A stretch of 28,010 bases of DNA, taken from positions 1-28,010 of the forward strand of contig JNDT01001287.1 of the NCBI GenBank assembly GCA_000697055.1. Reading direction: 5' to 3'. The DNA comes from Saksenaea vasiformis B4078 (lineage: Eukaryota; Mucoromycota; Mucoromycetes; Mucorales; Saksenaeaceae). Every line of letters begins with the position of its first letter. The first letter of the stretch is position 1. The notes under the pieces were generated by a model. That model worked only from the letters and a program-made list of their open reading frames with translations, did no database searches and was not told where the DNA came from. Made by a program: the position numbers and the translations under genes. Below are positions 1 to 9,200 of this stretch, piece by piece.

Positions 1-2
1 CC

Positions 3-1314
3 CGCCTCACACATCGTCAAGCTGTCCTGGCCGCAAGTGATAGCCTAACTGCGGATGAAGCAACACAGGAGGACAAACTTATGCTTGCAAAACTTGGCCG
101 GTGGATCGCTGTGGTTTACGACCATGAAGGACGACAGCATGGGTTGTTAACGTCAGTGCCTAGTGCATCGGCACTATTACAAGCAAATCAGCGATCGGTA
201 TTTGGAGCAGCCCCATCCATGATGACAGCACAAAGCTAGCAGCAAATGTGGGCAGCAATCATGATAACCTCATACAATATATCAAGACCACGAAGTAAGT
301 AATATATAGTCGACTTTAAACTGAATGGAGGCCGACTGTCCAATTTTTTTTAGCAAAGCTGCAAAGGGTCTCTCAAACACAATACACGAAGAATTAACAG
401 AGGAAACGTGCAACATCCTGAACCAAGATTGGATTCAATACCCTCAGTTACGTTACTACATTTCCCAACTCTTGGCTGGTGCAATCCTGCTGGACGGAGG
501 AACGGCAATTATGCTCAACACCATCGAACCTTATGCCCGAGATACGCTTCTGGACGCCCATCACGAAAGAAGGTTGCTTGGTTCTTCGTCTTCGTTCCCT
601 TCCACACCCGGTCGATATGGATACTTGTCGGTTTGCCTCCTTTCCACGCCTGATGGGCAAAAATTAGTCCTTGGTACGCGCGTGTGCAATCTCCTTGTGA
701 CGTCTAGCTTCCGACTCGACAGTATCTCAGTGAACCTTGGGCCAACGACATCGCATTTTGTACCATCTGAAAATACGAGAGTGTTTCTAGACAGTCATTC
801 AATCGAACTTGCCAAGCGTATTCTCTCTGATCCCAGCGTCAGCCGCTCCCAGACAATGCCATCCCTCTACCAGTTGAGGCAAGTGCGCAGTAAGTTTGAT
901 TTCCTCTCTACCTACACTATGTGCCGGTCATCATCCGCCATTGCATCTCGTCTTGAATTTCAACCTGCAACAATTTGGACTCTCTCGGATCAAGAATCAA
1001 ACCAAGCAGCAATATCCCAGGGAAAGGTTGGATCATTATTATTCAGAACAATAACAATACAAGTTATCAATCATGGAAAAGGTGCAGCATTGAATTTACA
1101 GACGTTGATGGACATTATCACTCAGGCAAAAGACGATACCACGGTTGCATCAATTCTCCATAACATTCAAGGCCTATTTGAAGGACGACAATACATCAGC
1201 ATTATCGGGAACGAGGCTTTGAACAGTCAATTAGTGGATTTGGCTAACAGAATCAGCAACAACCGTGAAAATAAGAAAAGAATCGAAAATATCATTAATG
1301 CCTTCTACCATTGA
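3..1314 (+). CDS. 3' end of an unidentified multi-exon gene
   Basis: The 5' part lies outside the window. An open stretch from position 3 (frame starting ...THRQAVLAASDSL) reads to a stop at 237-239, so an intron must end it earlier, perhaps near the GT at 198. A second exon in another frame reads DDSTKLAANVGSNHDN and ends at 294. It is followed by a good intron at 295-353 (GTAAGT ... TTTTTTTTAG, 59 nt). The last exon, 354-1314, enters in phase through an Asn codon split by the intron and reads NKAAKGLSNTIHEELT to the stop TGA. It therefore does not start at the ATG at 325, which lies inside the intron. The last exon encodes about 320 residues, mostly helical-looking, with no membrane segment and no motif I recognise, and ends IENIINAFYH. 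I do not know the family; it looks like the C-terminus of a large helical protein. The junction between the first two exons is unresolved. Confidence 0.6.
295..353 (+). other. intron in the unidentified 5' gene
   Basis: GTAAGT donor at 295 and a T8-AG acceptor ending at 353. Removing 59 nt joins two open frames that otherwise hit stops, so the reading frame supports it. Confidence 0.7.
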
Positions 1315-3119
1315 AAAAATCAGGAATTATGCAAAGTCGGATTTGATTTGCAATTGCAGCTTCTTCTTCTCCCTCCCTCCTCCCTTTCACTTTGGTTCGC
1401 TGCCTTCCATACTTGTGAATAAAAGCGTATATTACTTCCCTCAATGTGGAAAGACCATTCTTCGGAACCACTCGTCGCTCTCCAGGTTCAAAATGCACAC
1501 CGTTGCCCAGGAGCATCCGTGCACTTATTAATTCCACCTCTTCTGTTCACGAATCATATCCGTGCGCATATGTCAGCATACATATTACTGACCAGGTTTC
1601 TTGGAAAGGGTCGAATAGGTACTTAGTTTGAGGCATTTGATCTCAAGTACAAATGCCTGGTGCTTGGCGATGCAAGTATTCACAAGAAAATGAATGCGCA
1701 AGATCGTGACCTTCATGCGTGGATATCAAGCTTGCTACTGTGCTGAGCGAGTATTGCCACGTCGCTTGGGCTGGGTCAGGACCTGGATCACCAGTTTAAT
1801 TTTGACTGTCATCCACTGAAGAAAAAAGGATCTATTTTTTCCTACAAATTTTAGGACGTTTGGAGTCATTGTGCCATGTGAAGCAGAGTGGAAAATTGCG
1901 AGCGTGGCGGGTTTTGAGTTTTTACCGCTCTGCATTTTTTCTCAAAGACCTGGCCGCTCGTCAATAGTTAGTCTAGCGATATGGAGCCCGGAGGGCCAAT
2001 AGCTGGGTTCGCTCAAATTAATATGAATCGCGGTGATTAATAACGATATGGATGTATTGTCGAAATGTCGTTGTTAAGCTCAATCGAATTACCTTGCACC
2101 CGATAAATTAACCCCCAAAACTTGATGGAAAAAGGAGCATAAGAAACGTCGAAGACACCAGAGTATCCATACCAATTCCTCATTGGACTATTGCTTTTCT
2201 TTACTTGCATCCACAGCATCTACAAGACATCCCTGTTGCACGAGACTACATTTATTCATATTCTCGTAATGGCATCCCGGTCAGCTTGATTGATTGGCAG
2301 TATATTATGCAGTAATTAGACTACACCTTACATTCGGCTAAAATCACTCAGCTCTTGCTAATATTATACTTGATCCCGCCTTGATCGCCAATTTGCTTAT
2401 CACTCTTTGTATATTTTGTTGAGACCCTTTCGCCCTTTTACTCACGCCAGTGCGAGATTCGATCTCTGTAAGCGTATTTCTGGTTCTGTCTACTTCTCTG
2501 ACAAGTTCTTATTGATCTTTTCCGCTTTGCAAGTATTTCCATGCCAAAGATCACTGTAGCCTGCGCAAAAAGTCTAACAAAGCCTTCGATTGCGTCGTAC
2601 CTTATTATGAAGAAATTATGAAGAATGAATCAATGTACAGGTTATCCTCTGGCCGACGTAAAAAATAAAAAAAAAATAAAAAAAAAATAAAAAAAAAGAG
2701 AAGTCCATGTTGTATGGGTAGGTTAATTGGGACAGTAGACGAATAGAATCCTTTGAGACTGTTGGATATCTTTATTTCAGTTAGATTATCTGCCTATTTA
2801 TATGATTCAGTCTTTTAGCGGAAATAAGAATTAGTGAACATTCTTCTCGGTATTAGATGTAGATTATAGAATGGATCAATTACTGTGATGACACAGTGCT
2901 ACCTTGTTGTACTGAACTCGGTGATAAGTCTAAGTTATAGATGATAAGGTTCAGTTGGTGTTCCAGTGGAGAAGTTCACTGTATATGGAAACACGATTAA
3001 TCCCCGATCTTTCCTGTTATGAAACACAATTCTATAGGATGGGCATTACGACGGTCAACATATACCACAGTCCAAAACATTTGGCCATTGTCTTTAAGCT
3101 GGAAATTTAGACAACAATA
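1315..3119. other. AT-rich intergenic DNA, no gene seen
   Basis: Follows the stop of the first gene. ORFs here are short, overlap on both strands and lack protein-like composition. It includes a pyrimidine-rich patch (about 1360-1390) and the A-rich simple repeat listed separately. Nothing else recognised. Confidence 0.6.
2659..2697 (+). repeat. A-rich simple repeat, (A8-10 T)n
   Basis: Runs of A interrupted by single T residues at roughly 10-bp spacing, three to four units. It could be simple-sequence slippage or the decayed poly(A) tail of a plus-strand retroelement insertion. No adjacent element is recognisable. Confidence 0.75.
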
Positions 3120-3122
3120 GTA

Positions 3123-3556
3123 CCTCATCTCTCTTTCTTTATTTCATGGAACAAATTGCATTACCGACAGCGCGCAGCAGAGCTCGAAGAAAAAGAAAAA
3201 GCCACAGTAATCGAGAAAATATCACCAGAACAAGCAAAGACCGTATTGTTTGACATATTTGCGCGCAGGCTGGATCGTATTATTGAGAAAGAGCTCTGGA
3301 AGAACGAGAGCAACCGCTCTTTGGTGAAGAAACCAGGAAAAGGATCCGATAGGCTAAAGGAGAAATAGCTAAAGACGCAAGAGAAGAACATAAACCGATT
3401 GCGATTAAATTTAGAAAATACGGACGTGGTTCCGAGGGGATGTCCGGAAGAGGCAGACAGGGAAGCAAACTTACCGAAAGGAACGATCAGAAGAAAATCA
3501 CGCTCACAGAATTCAATCGTAGGTGCGTACAATCGTCGGCATAGGCCGCACAAGTG
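3123..3556 (+). CDS. possible exon(s) of an unidentified or eroded gene
   Basis: A basic, charged open frame (reads IVPHLSFFISWNKLHYRQRAAELEEKEK without a good ATG) continues through KTVLFDIFARRLDRIIEK. It meets TAG at 3366-3368 and stays open in the same frame to 3557, ending just before a GGTAAGT donor at about 3555. The stop can be removed by an in-frame 45-nt intron, 3324-3368 (GTGAAG ... GGCTAAAG ... ATAG), so this need not be a pseudogene. Downstream exons and a start codon could not be found, and the flanks look degraded. The family is not recognised. The alternative is a remnant of a gene or transposon coding region. Confidence 0.35.
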
Positions 3557-3949
3557 GTAAGTATCTATTGTCCAACTAGCTATACGGCGATGTCTTATAA
3601 TATCGGTAGACTGAGTTGACCGGCATCCATCGCATGATGGAACCATATAGCAGCTTGGTCTTTGAAACATCTCTTGAAGCCCGTATATTTGATGTGGCTT
3701 ATAAACATGTTATACTGAATTAGTTACGCACGGAGAGGGGGAGAAGCATAATATGAAATCAGGGTAATCCGGCTGTATCCAGCTAGGACATATACAACAA
3801 GGTATGCAGAACGATACTAAGCTGCCGTTCACACTGTGTAACGTTACCGAGCGTGTCGTATAGTCTGTAACAGGGTGTCAATACAGCGTGCCTTCTGTTA
3901 TGTGCAGCAGATAGAGAAGGTTTCTGAACCAAATTTAATCAAGTAGCTA
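3557..3949. other. no gene seen
   Basis: AT-rich DNA between the possible exon fragment and the LINE fragment. A 3' exon of the fragment could begin after the CAG near 3650, but no convincing coding frame follows. Confidence 0.4.
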
Positions 3950-4135
3950 GTGATATTTTTATCGGTAAAAGACATAGTTAGACGTCTGTTACCTATGTTG
4001 AGCTGGTATATTCTTCCGTATAAGCGGCATAACATTAAAGCAACGATAAGATGCATGTATCTTCACATCACATTCTGTTTATTGAGTTATTCTTTATGTT
4101 CTCTATCTAAATTTCTTTTGCGCTCTATATGTCTT

Positions 4136-4830
4136 CCTCCAGATACGCTGCTTGCTGCTCTGCTCCCTCATACTCGTAGCATACAGACGAGTAGCTATCG
4201 CCAACTCAAGGCCACGCAGCTATGGAAACGTCTCCCGCAACCAATAACGACAGTCGATCTTAAAACTTTCAACAAGGAAGTCCGGCTCTTTCGAGAGGAA
4301 TGGCTGACTGCTCTACGTACAGGTAACAACGCCGCCTTACTCAGAGCTTGCCGCCCACAACTCGAGGTGGATCCCGTTCTTTGGATCCCTATGTCGTCCG
4401 AAGAACGCAGCCGTTGCATACGATGGCGACTAGGATGGATGCCAAGTGGCAAAGAGTGGCAGTGTCGTAATTGTGCTACATCTGCTCGCCTTAGCCGCCA
4501 ACATGCTATCATCTGCCTCGCCGCACATCACCGCCTCCAAGTTCCAATCGTGATCCTAGATCCAATCTCCTTCGTCCCAAACAAGCTGCCAATTGCTCAC
4601 TCCAAGTAGCGACGCCAAATCACATATTGGCGGAACATTTAGCCAAAGCTGTGTGACATTCTGTCGCAAATCGATGCTCTCTGCCATACACCCAAACCAT
4701 TTCAGGCTGCCCCTCTGCTCCCTCGAACCATTCGCAATGATCTGGTGCTGTGGCTGGAGTCTTCACCTACAACCTCCCGATGCGGCACTGCTACAACCAC
4801 AACTCTTTTGACTTCCCTTTCCCACGATCG
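4136..4830 (+). pseudogene. LINE ORF2 C-terminal fragment with zinc-knuckle-like end, frameshifted
   Basis: The open frame ending at 4609 (stop TAG) reads as the ORF2 tail: QLWKRLPQPITT, an Arg/Trp-rich RCIRWRLGWMPSG, then a CRNC...H..IC arrangement resembling the CCHC-type cysteine-histidine motif at the end of many fungal LINE ORF2 proteins. The protein-like reading then moves to other frames: LLRPKQAANCSLQVATPNH (about 4568-4650), stopped by TGA, then ILSQIDALCHTPKPFQ and IRNDLVLWLESSP (about 4660-4770). These shifts indicate decay. Upstream of about 4136 the same frame is low-complexity hydrophobic and probably not part of ORF2. It cannot encode an active element. Confidence 0.65.
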
Positions 4831-5090
4831 CCCTCCCCAGTTTAACTTTCTTTTCTTCCTACTTGCTCTCCTCTCTCTCTTTCTTCTAGTACGGATTCTC
4901 CCTTTCAATCTTGTCCCTCTCTCTTTTCTCCTATTTCGTCATCCCTTTAGATCTGATACTTTTCGCCTTTTCTTTTTTCCCTTCGCTCACAAGGGTTTTT
5001 TCTATTCATTTTTCTCTGAGACCGAGCCAGAATGGACATGTTAAATAACGAAGCACTCACGTCTATTCAATAAAAATACAGATTTTCACC
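4136..5090 (+). mobile_element. 5'-truncated non-LTR (LINE-type) retrotransposon, 3' end
   Basis: Comprises the C-terminal end of an ORF2-like polyprotein (listed separately), a pyrimidine-rich 3' region at about 4800-5010, and an A-rich end with AATAAAAATAC near 5070. The 5' part of the element, including the reverse transcriptase palm, is absent, as is typical of truncated LINE insertions. Target-site duplications were not found by eye. A related 3' end lies in the opposite orientation at 27710-28010: both pass through the ORF2 tail ((V/Q)LWLE or LLQWLD), a C/T-rich tract, an AGGGTTTTT block, GACATGTTAAATAA or CATGT..GTTAAATAA, then A-rich sequence. Confidence 0.65.
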
Positions 5091-5094
5091 TATT

Positions 5095-5239
5095 CTTTAT
5101 GCTACTCTAAACAAATCTTGCGTCCTAAAGAGGCCAGTTTGCGCTAAGGAAGAATTGAAATGCGGTCTTTAGCACATCAGTTTGTCGTCAGAACTTGGTC
5201 TCTCCAATGGACGCAAAATTTATTCAAACAGCATAAAAG
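5095..5239. mobile_element. MITE-like inverted-repeat element, copy 1
   Basis: The left arm, 5095-5126, begins CTTTATGCTACTCTAAACAA and ends CTTGCGTCC. The right arm, 5209-5239, begins GGACGCAAAATTTATTC and ends AGCATAAAAG. They are imperfect inverted repeats of about 30 bp around about 80 bp of non-coding DNA. The right arm plus its internal flank (GAGACCAAGTT when read in reverse) matches the left side of copy 2, so copies 1 and 2 are in opposite orientation. No coding capacity. Target-site duplication not clear. Confidence 0.6.
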
Positions 5240-5399
5240 TGATTCATCGTTAGATAAATGGAATAACACTTGGATGTCGTTTTGCTTACCCCCGAGGGGT
5301 AATTCCACCCATTGATGGAGTCCTAGCCCCGCACTTGAAGCGGTGGGGGCGGCGAGAGGTTGGGGAAGACCTGATGGCTTAGGAGCGGCCATTTTTAAA

Positions 5400-5700
5400 C
5401 GGTCTGCAGAGAAGTTGAAGCGATACATCGTCTGGCGAATCTATTGTGGAAGATGAGCGATACTGAGTGTGTGACAACATCTAATTGCTTGGAATGTGCA
5501 CATAAAGCACCAACACGGCCAAGACGCTTCGGGACAGCGGTCACGCAGCCTAGACGGTAGATAAAAAGATATGATGATCCTGGATATGTAATGAAGAGTT
5601 GACACCTGTATCGGGGATGTTTCTACCAACAGAACTAAAGAAAGAAAGGAAAAAGGAAAAGAAGTGTTCCCCTTAAATACGCATCACCTGCCATTACCTG
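5400..5700. repeat. dispersed repeat, copy A
   Basis: 5400-5575 shares blocks with 15878-16048 and 22150-22270: GTGTGACAACA, GCACCAACACGGCCAAG, TTCGGGACAG, a CATGCAG(C)CT-like block and AGACGG(C/T)AGA. 5620-5700 matches 22300-22380 (AACAGAA...GAGAAAx...CCxTTAAATACGCA...CTGAAAC). Divergence is high, so the family is old. No ORF in common. Confidence 0.55.
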
Positions 5701-5763
5701 AAACATTTTTGTGTGACAAAATAATCGTATCTCCAACGATGGAATCCTGTTTCTGGCATACTC

Positions 5764-5945
5764 TTTGCATGAAATAACAAGAACCCAATCACTGACACAT
5801 CGTTTGCATGAGATGGTAGGACACTATCACCGACATGTCTTCTACATGAGACAAAAAAAATCGTACCTCTTTGCATGAAATAAGAGAACCTTATCTCTGA
5901 CACGTCCTTTGCATGAGATAAGGAAACCCTATCTCTGCCACACCT
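5764..5945 (+). repeat. 38-bp minisatellite, about five units
   Basis: Units begin TTTGCATGA(A/G)ATAA and end TCTCTGACACGTCC or similar, at about 5764, 5803, 5841 (short, 29 bp), 5870 and 5908. A degenerate unit may precede it at 5714-5763. The same unit type recurs at 16699-16810. Imperfect copies show it is old and not a recent expansion. Confidence 0.75.
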
Positions 5946-6289
5946 TTTGGATAACTGAAAGTTATATCAAACGCGACACGGAAGAATAACATCACACTTT
6001 TGTAAAAGGGGTACTTCAAGGCGCAAAGTTTATCCGGAAGCGACGCCAAATAATTTCAAACGGGCGCAAAATCATAACGAAAAATCCTGTAAATACATAT
6101 TATGGGAAATGATCTTTTCCTGTAATGACACCAGCAGCCAAGAACACTCTGACCTTGAGCGGCTAATTGAACCGAAATAATGATGAATACCTAACTTTTA
6201 CTGATGAGAAACAGAGATCAATGTCCAAATTTCTATTTTATAATATGCAATGATGATATTCCACGACTCTAAGTTAACGCAATTGTAGA
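5946..6289. other. 3' flank of the FAR-acyltransferase gene
   Basis: AT-rich. Contains several GCGCAAA-type motifs (about 6020-6075) that also occur near 26800-26850, possibly repeat debris. No gene seen. Confidence 0.4.
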
Positions 6290-9200
6290 TCATGCTATAC
6301 TTTCAACTGCAGACATAGTCTGGAGAAGAGACCATATCACTTGAATCATTCCATCTTCTTCCTTTGAGATTTGCGCCCCCTGCTTTTTTGAGAAAGATGG
6401 GTTTGATCTGATAAGGTTACGCATTTGCGACAGGCTCTTGCTGTACACTTGGTCGTCGTGGCTATGCATCTTGATACGTATAGTTTCGATCTGGCGACAG
6501 ATCTCTGACACAGGGTCATCGTTTGTGCTCGATTTTTGATCCTATAAAAACTTATGAGATAATCAGTTCCTTGAAGACATGATATACCTCGGAATCGGCC
6601 AATCGCATCAAACTGTCGTTCGTAGCCAGACCAAGTGTCTGCAACAACATCTGTGCATCGGGTGAAAGCTCTTCTTTGACCGCTTGTTTTCGTAATAACC
6701 CAAGTCGCATCAGGCTGTCCGATGCCCATCGGCTGTACTCCGTTGAAAGTACTTCATTGAACATCGTGCGCCGACCACTAATAAGGTGTGCGCCTATCCA
6801 CTGAGAAAGCGTGGGCACAACTGAACATGGTAAACCTTTGACCTCATTAAGGATCGACAGTGCGCACACTGTTACCCAAACGACATCAACTGTAGGATAC
6901 ACAAGTGATGCCATGATACTCAATTGTGTATATTTCGTCGATGGCTGCATAACACACCGTATTAAGCTTCCTTCGTCCGAGTCTGCCAATATTTCAAGGT
7001 CTTTATGTTTCTGTAACAGGCTTTCAAATTCCTGTATCATGGCTTAGCTGCTGCAACAGGTGCTTCCATGATTTACCTGATCAGTACCCCGTGAAAAAGT
7101 TTCCATATGGTGTCTAAACAGACCAGTCAGGAAGGCAAAACGGTCTAACAGCTGGGCCCGAGTAATTGTGGGTGTCTCAAATGAAAGATAAGCAACAGCA
7201 AACAAAGATTCCGGTAGGAACAGGTCCCGGACCTAACAAATAGAGATTGGTTTATCAACAACAGGTTGTAAGTTGCGTATATTACCTGGCTTGCATGATA
7301 TGCTAATTGCAAGACGTTCTCGGCGCGATGGACGATACGGAACCACGTACGATTGCCCTTGACCTCGACCAATACGTTTTTCTGTGTCTTGTTGAGCAAC
7401 TCGATGCAGTAATAGACAATTGAAATGCTATCCTCAGATTCTATAAGGCTCCCTCATTTAACACAAAATAGAACAAATGAATTGATAACAATATTTACCT
7501 TCCCAATCTAAGCGGACATTTCGTTCGCATACATCTAGACGAAGCCACTCTAACTGCTCTTGAACCTGGTCTAAACTTTGGTTATCAATGGCTAATCTCT
7601 CCTGTCAGGCCTGTCTTACCCAAGTCAACTGTACTACCTTCGACACGGCTGTGAAGAAGAATAGCTGCAACGAGCGACATAGGACTCATAACAAGCGCCT
7701 GATGTTGCCTTTCTCGGATTGTCTGTGCAAGCATCTCAGACAGCACGGTCACTTTCTCCTCTCTTTCTCGTATAAATAATACAATACACGTGGGTGCGCT
7801 TCACGATTTACCTGTTATCTGAAAATTCTTCTAGACTAATTAATTCGCCTACACCAACCAAGAGACGCCCGTTCGTACTGCTGCGTAGAAGTACGTCTTC
7901 ATGTGCTTTCTGGCCTCTCGCTGCCTTTGCTTCACTGGGACGACTCAAGGATAGCGAACATGTCAGTCGCTTAGCTTTCTTTTGTGTCGCAACCGGCCGA
8001 TGATTAATGTCCTGCTCAACCAGCAATGGAAGATCCGGCACATACTCATACGTTATCTGTATCGGTACAAACACAAGATCTTTAAGCTTAGGCACATCTT
8101 TGGCCATCGTATCAATAGGTGACATGCTCTGGTGTTTTTCCAGAACGGCAGCCGCCGCCATTTCCAGCAGCCCGTCATTCCACGGCTTCTGGAATAACCC
8201 GGTTCTCGATCGGGCTTGATCCAATAGCAATAACAAAGCTCCATGTTCGCGAAGAAGTACCTGCAGATAAGCAGCAGTGACAGCGTTGGCAAGCGTGGAC
8301 CGTTTGACAGGGTCACGTTTCACAAAGGCTGTTCCAGCTAGACGCAGAAGATCGGAAAATGGACCTAAGACAGCTAAGGCTATGGCAGCATGAGCGGATG
8401 TGCACTTATCTAATTACACTTGCCTTCGTCCGACACAATGGCAGGAACAGGGAGTTGATATCGAATAGCAAGATACCACACGATCAGCGGGTCCATCACC
8501 GTTTTGGAAATCGGGACATAGACAACGCGTTTTCCTTTGACCTTAGCATGGATCTAACGAATAGTATATTTTATTTGAGAGACAAGACTGTGTAAGATCC
8601 AAAACGTACCTCCTCAAGGACTTGTTTGCGAACATGGATACCGCTAAACATATTCTGTAGAAAAGTCTTTAAGAAAGACCCTGTGAACCAAACATAGGAT
8701 AACTGTGTACGCTCGTGCATACGGACAAGTATTTTAAGCGCCTCATCGACCACTTTATCTTTTGTTATTCCTGATCTCCCAGACACCTACATTAAACGAA
8801 TTTTCTTGTTCATCTATGCAGAGGGAGAGGGAAAGGGTGTGAGTCCACTAACCTGCTGCACTGCCTGGCCTACTCTATGATCATTTAGGACGATCACTTT
8901 GGTCACTTCATGATTATCATCCAGTTGTTCTTTCCAATGTCCGATGATATGACTATCCTTCAACAAGGCATGTGTTGCATTTTGAGTGCACCAATCTTCC
9001 AACGTGTCATTTAAGTGCTCCACCCAGATTTCTTTGCGAGCTGGCCGTTCCATAAATCGTGCTGGGTTCCGCATGCATAAGGCTACCATTTCAACCATAC
9101 CCTGTACCCGTTTACGAACATCATCTGCCGTATATACAATACTTTCGATTTGTTGGTCGAGTATACTACGGTTCATTTTCGTGTACAATGCACAATCCCA

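Noticed and set aside
325..354. ATG at 325 as the start of a separate 329-residue gene
   Set aside because: It lies inside a well-formed 59-nt intron (295-353); the upstream exon joins in phase, so the ORF is the last exon of a longer gene.
3161..3670. 169-codon minus-strand ORF
   Set aside because: It is antisense to the more protein-like plus-strand frame at 3123-3556, and its Ser/Phe-rich composition is that expected from the complement of a Lys/Glu-rich coding strand.
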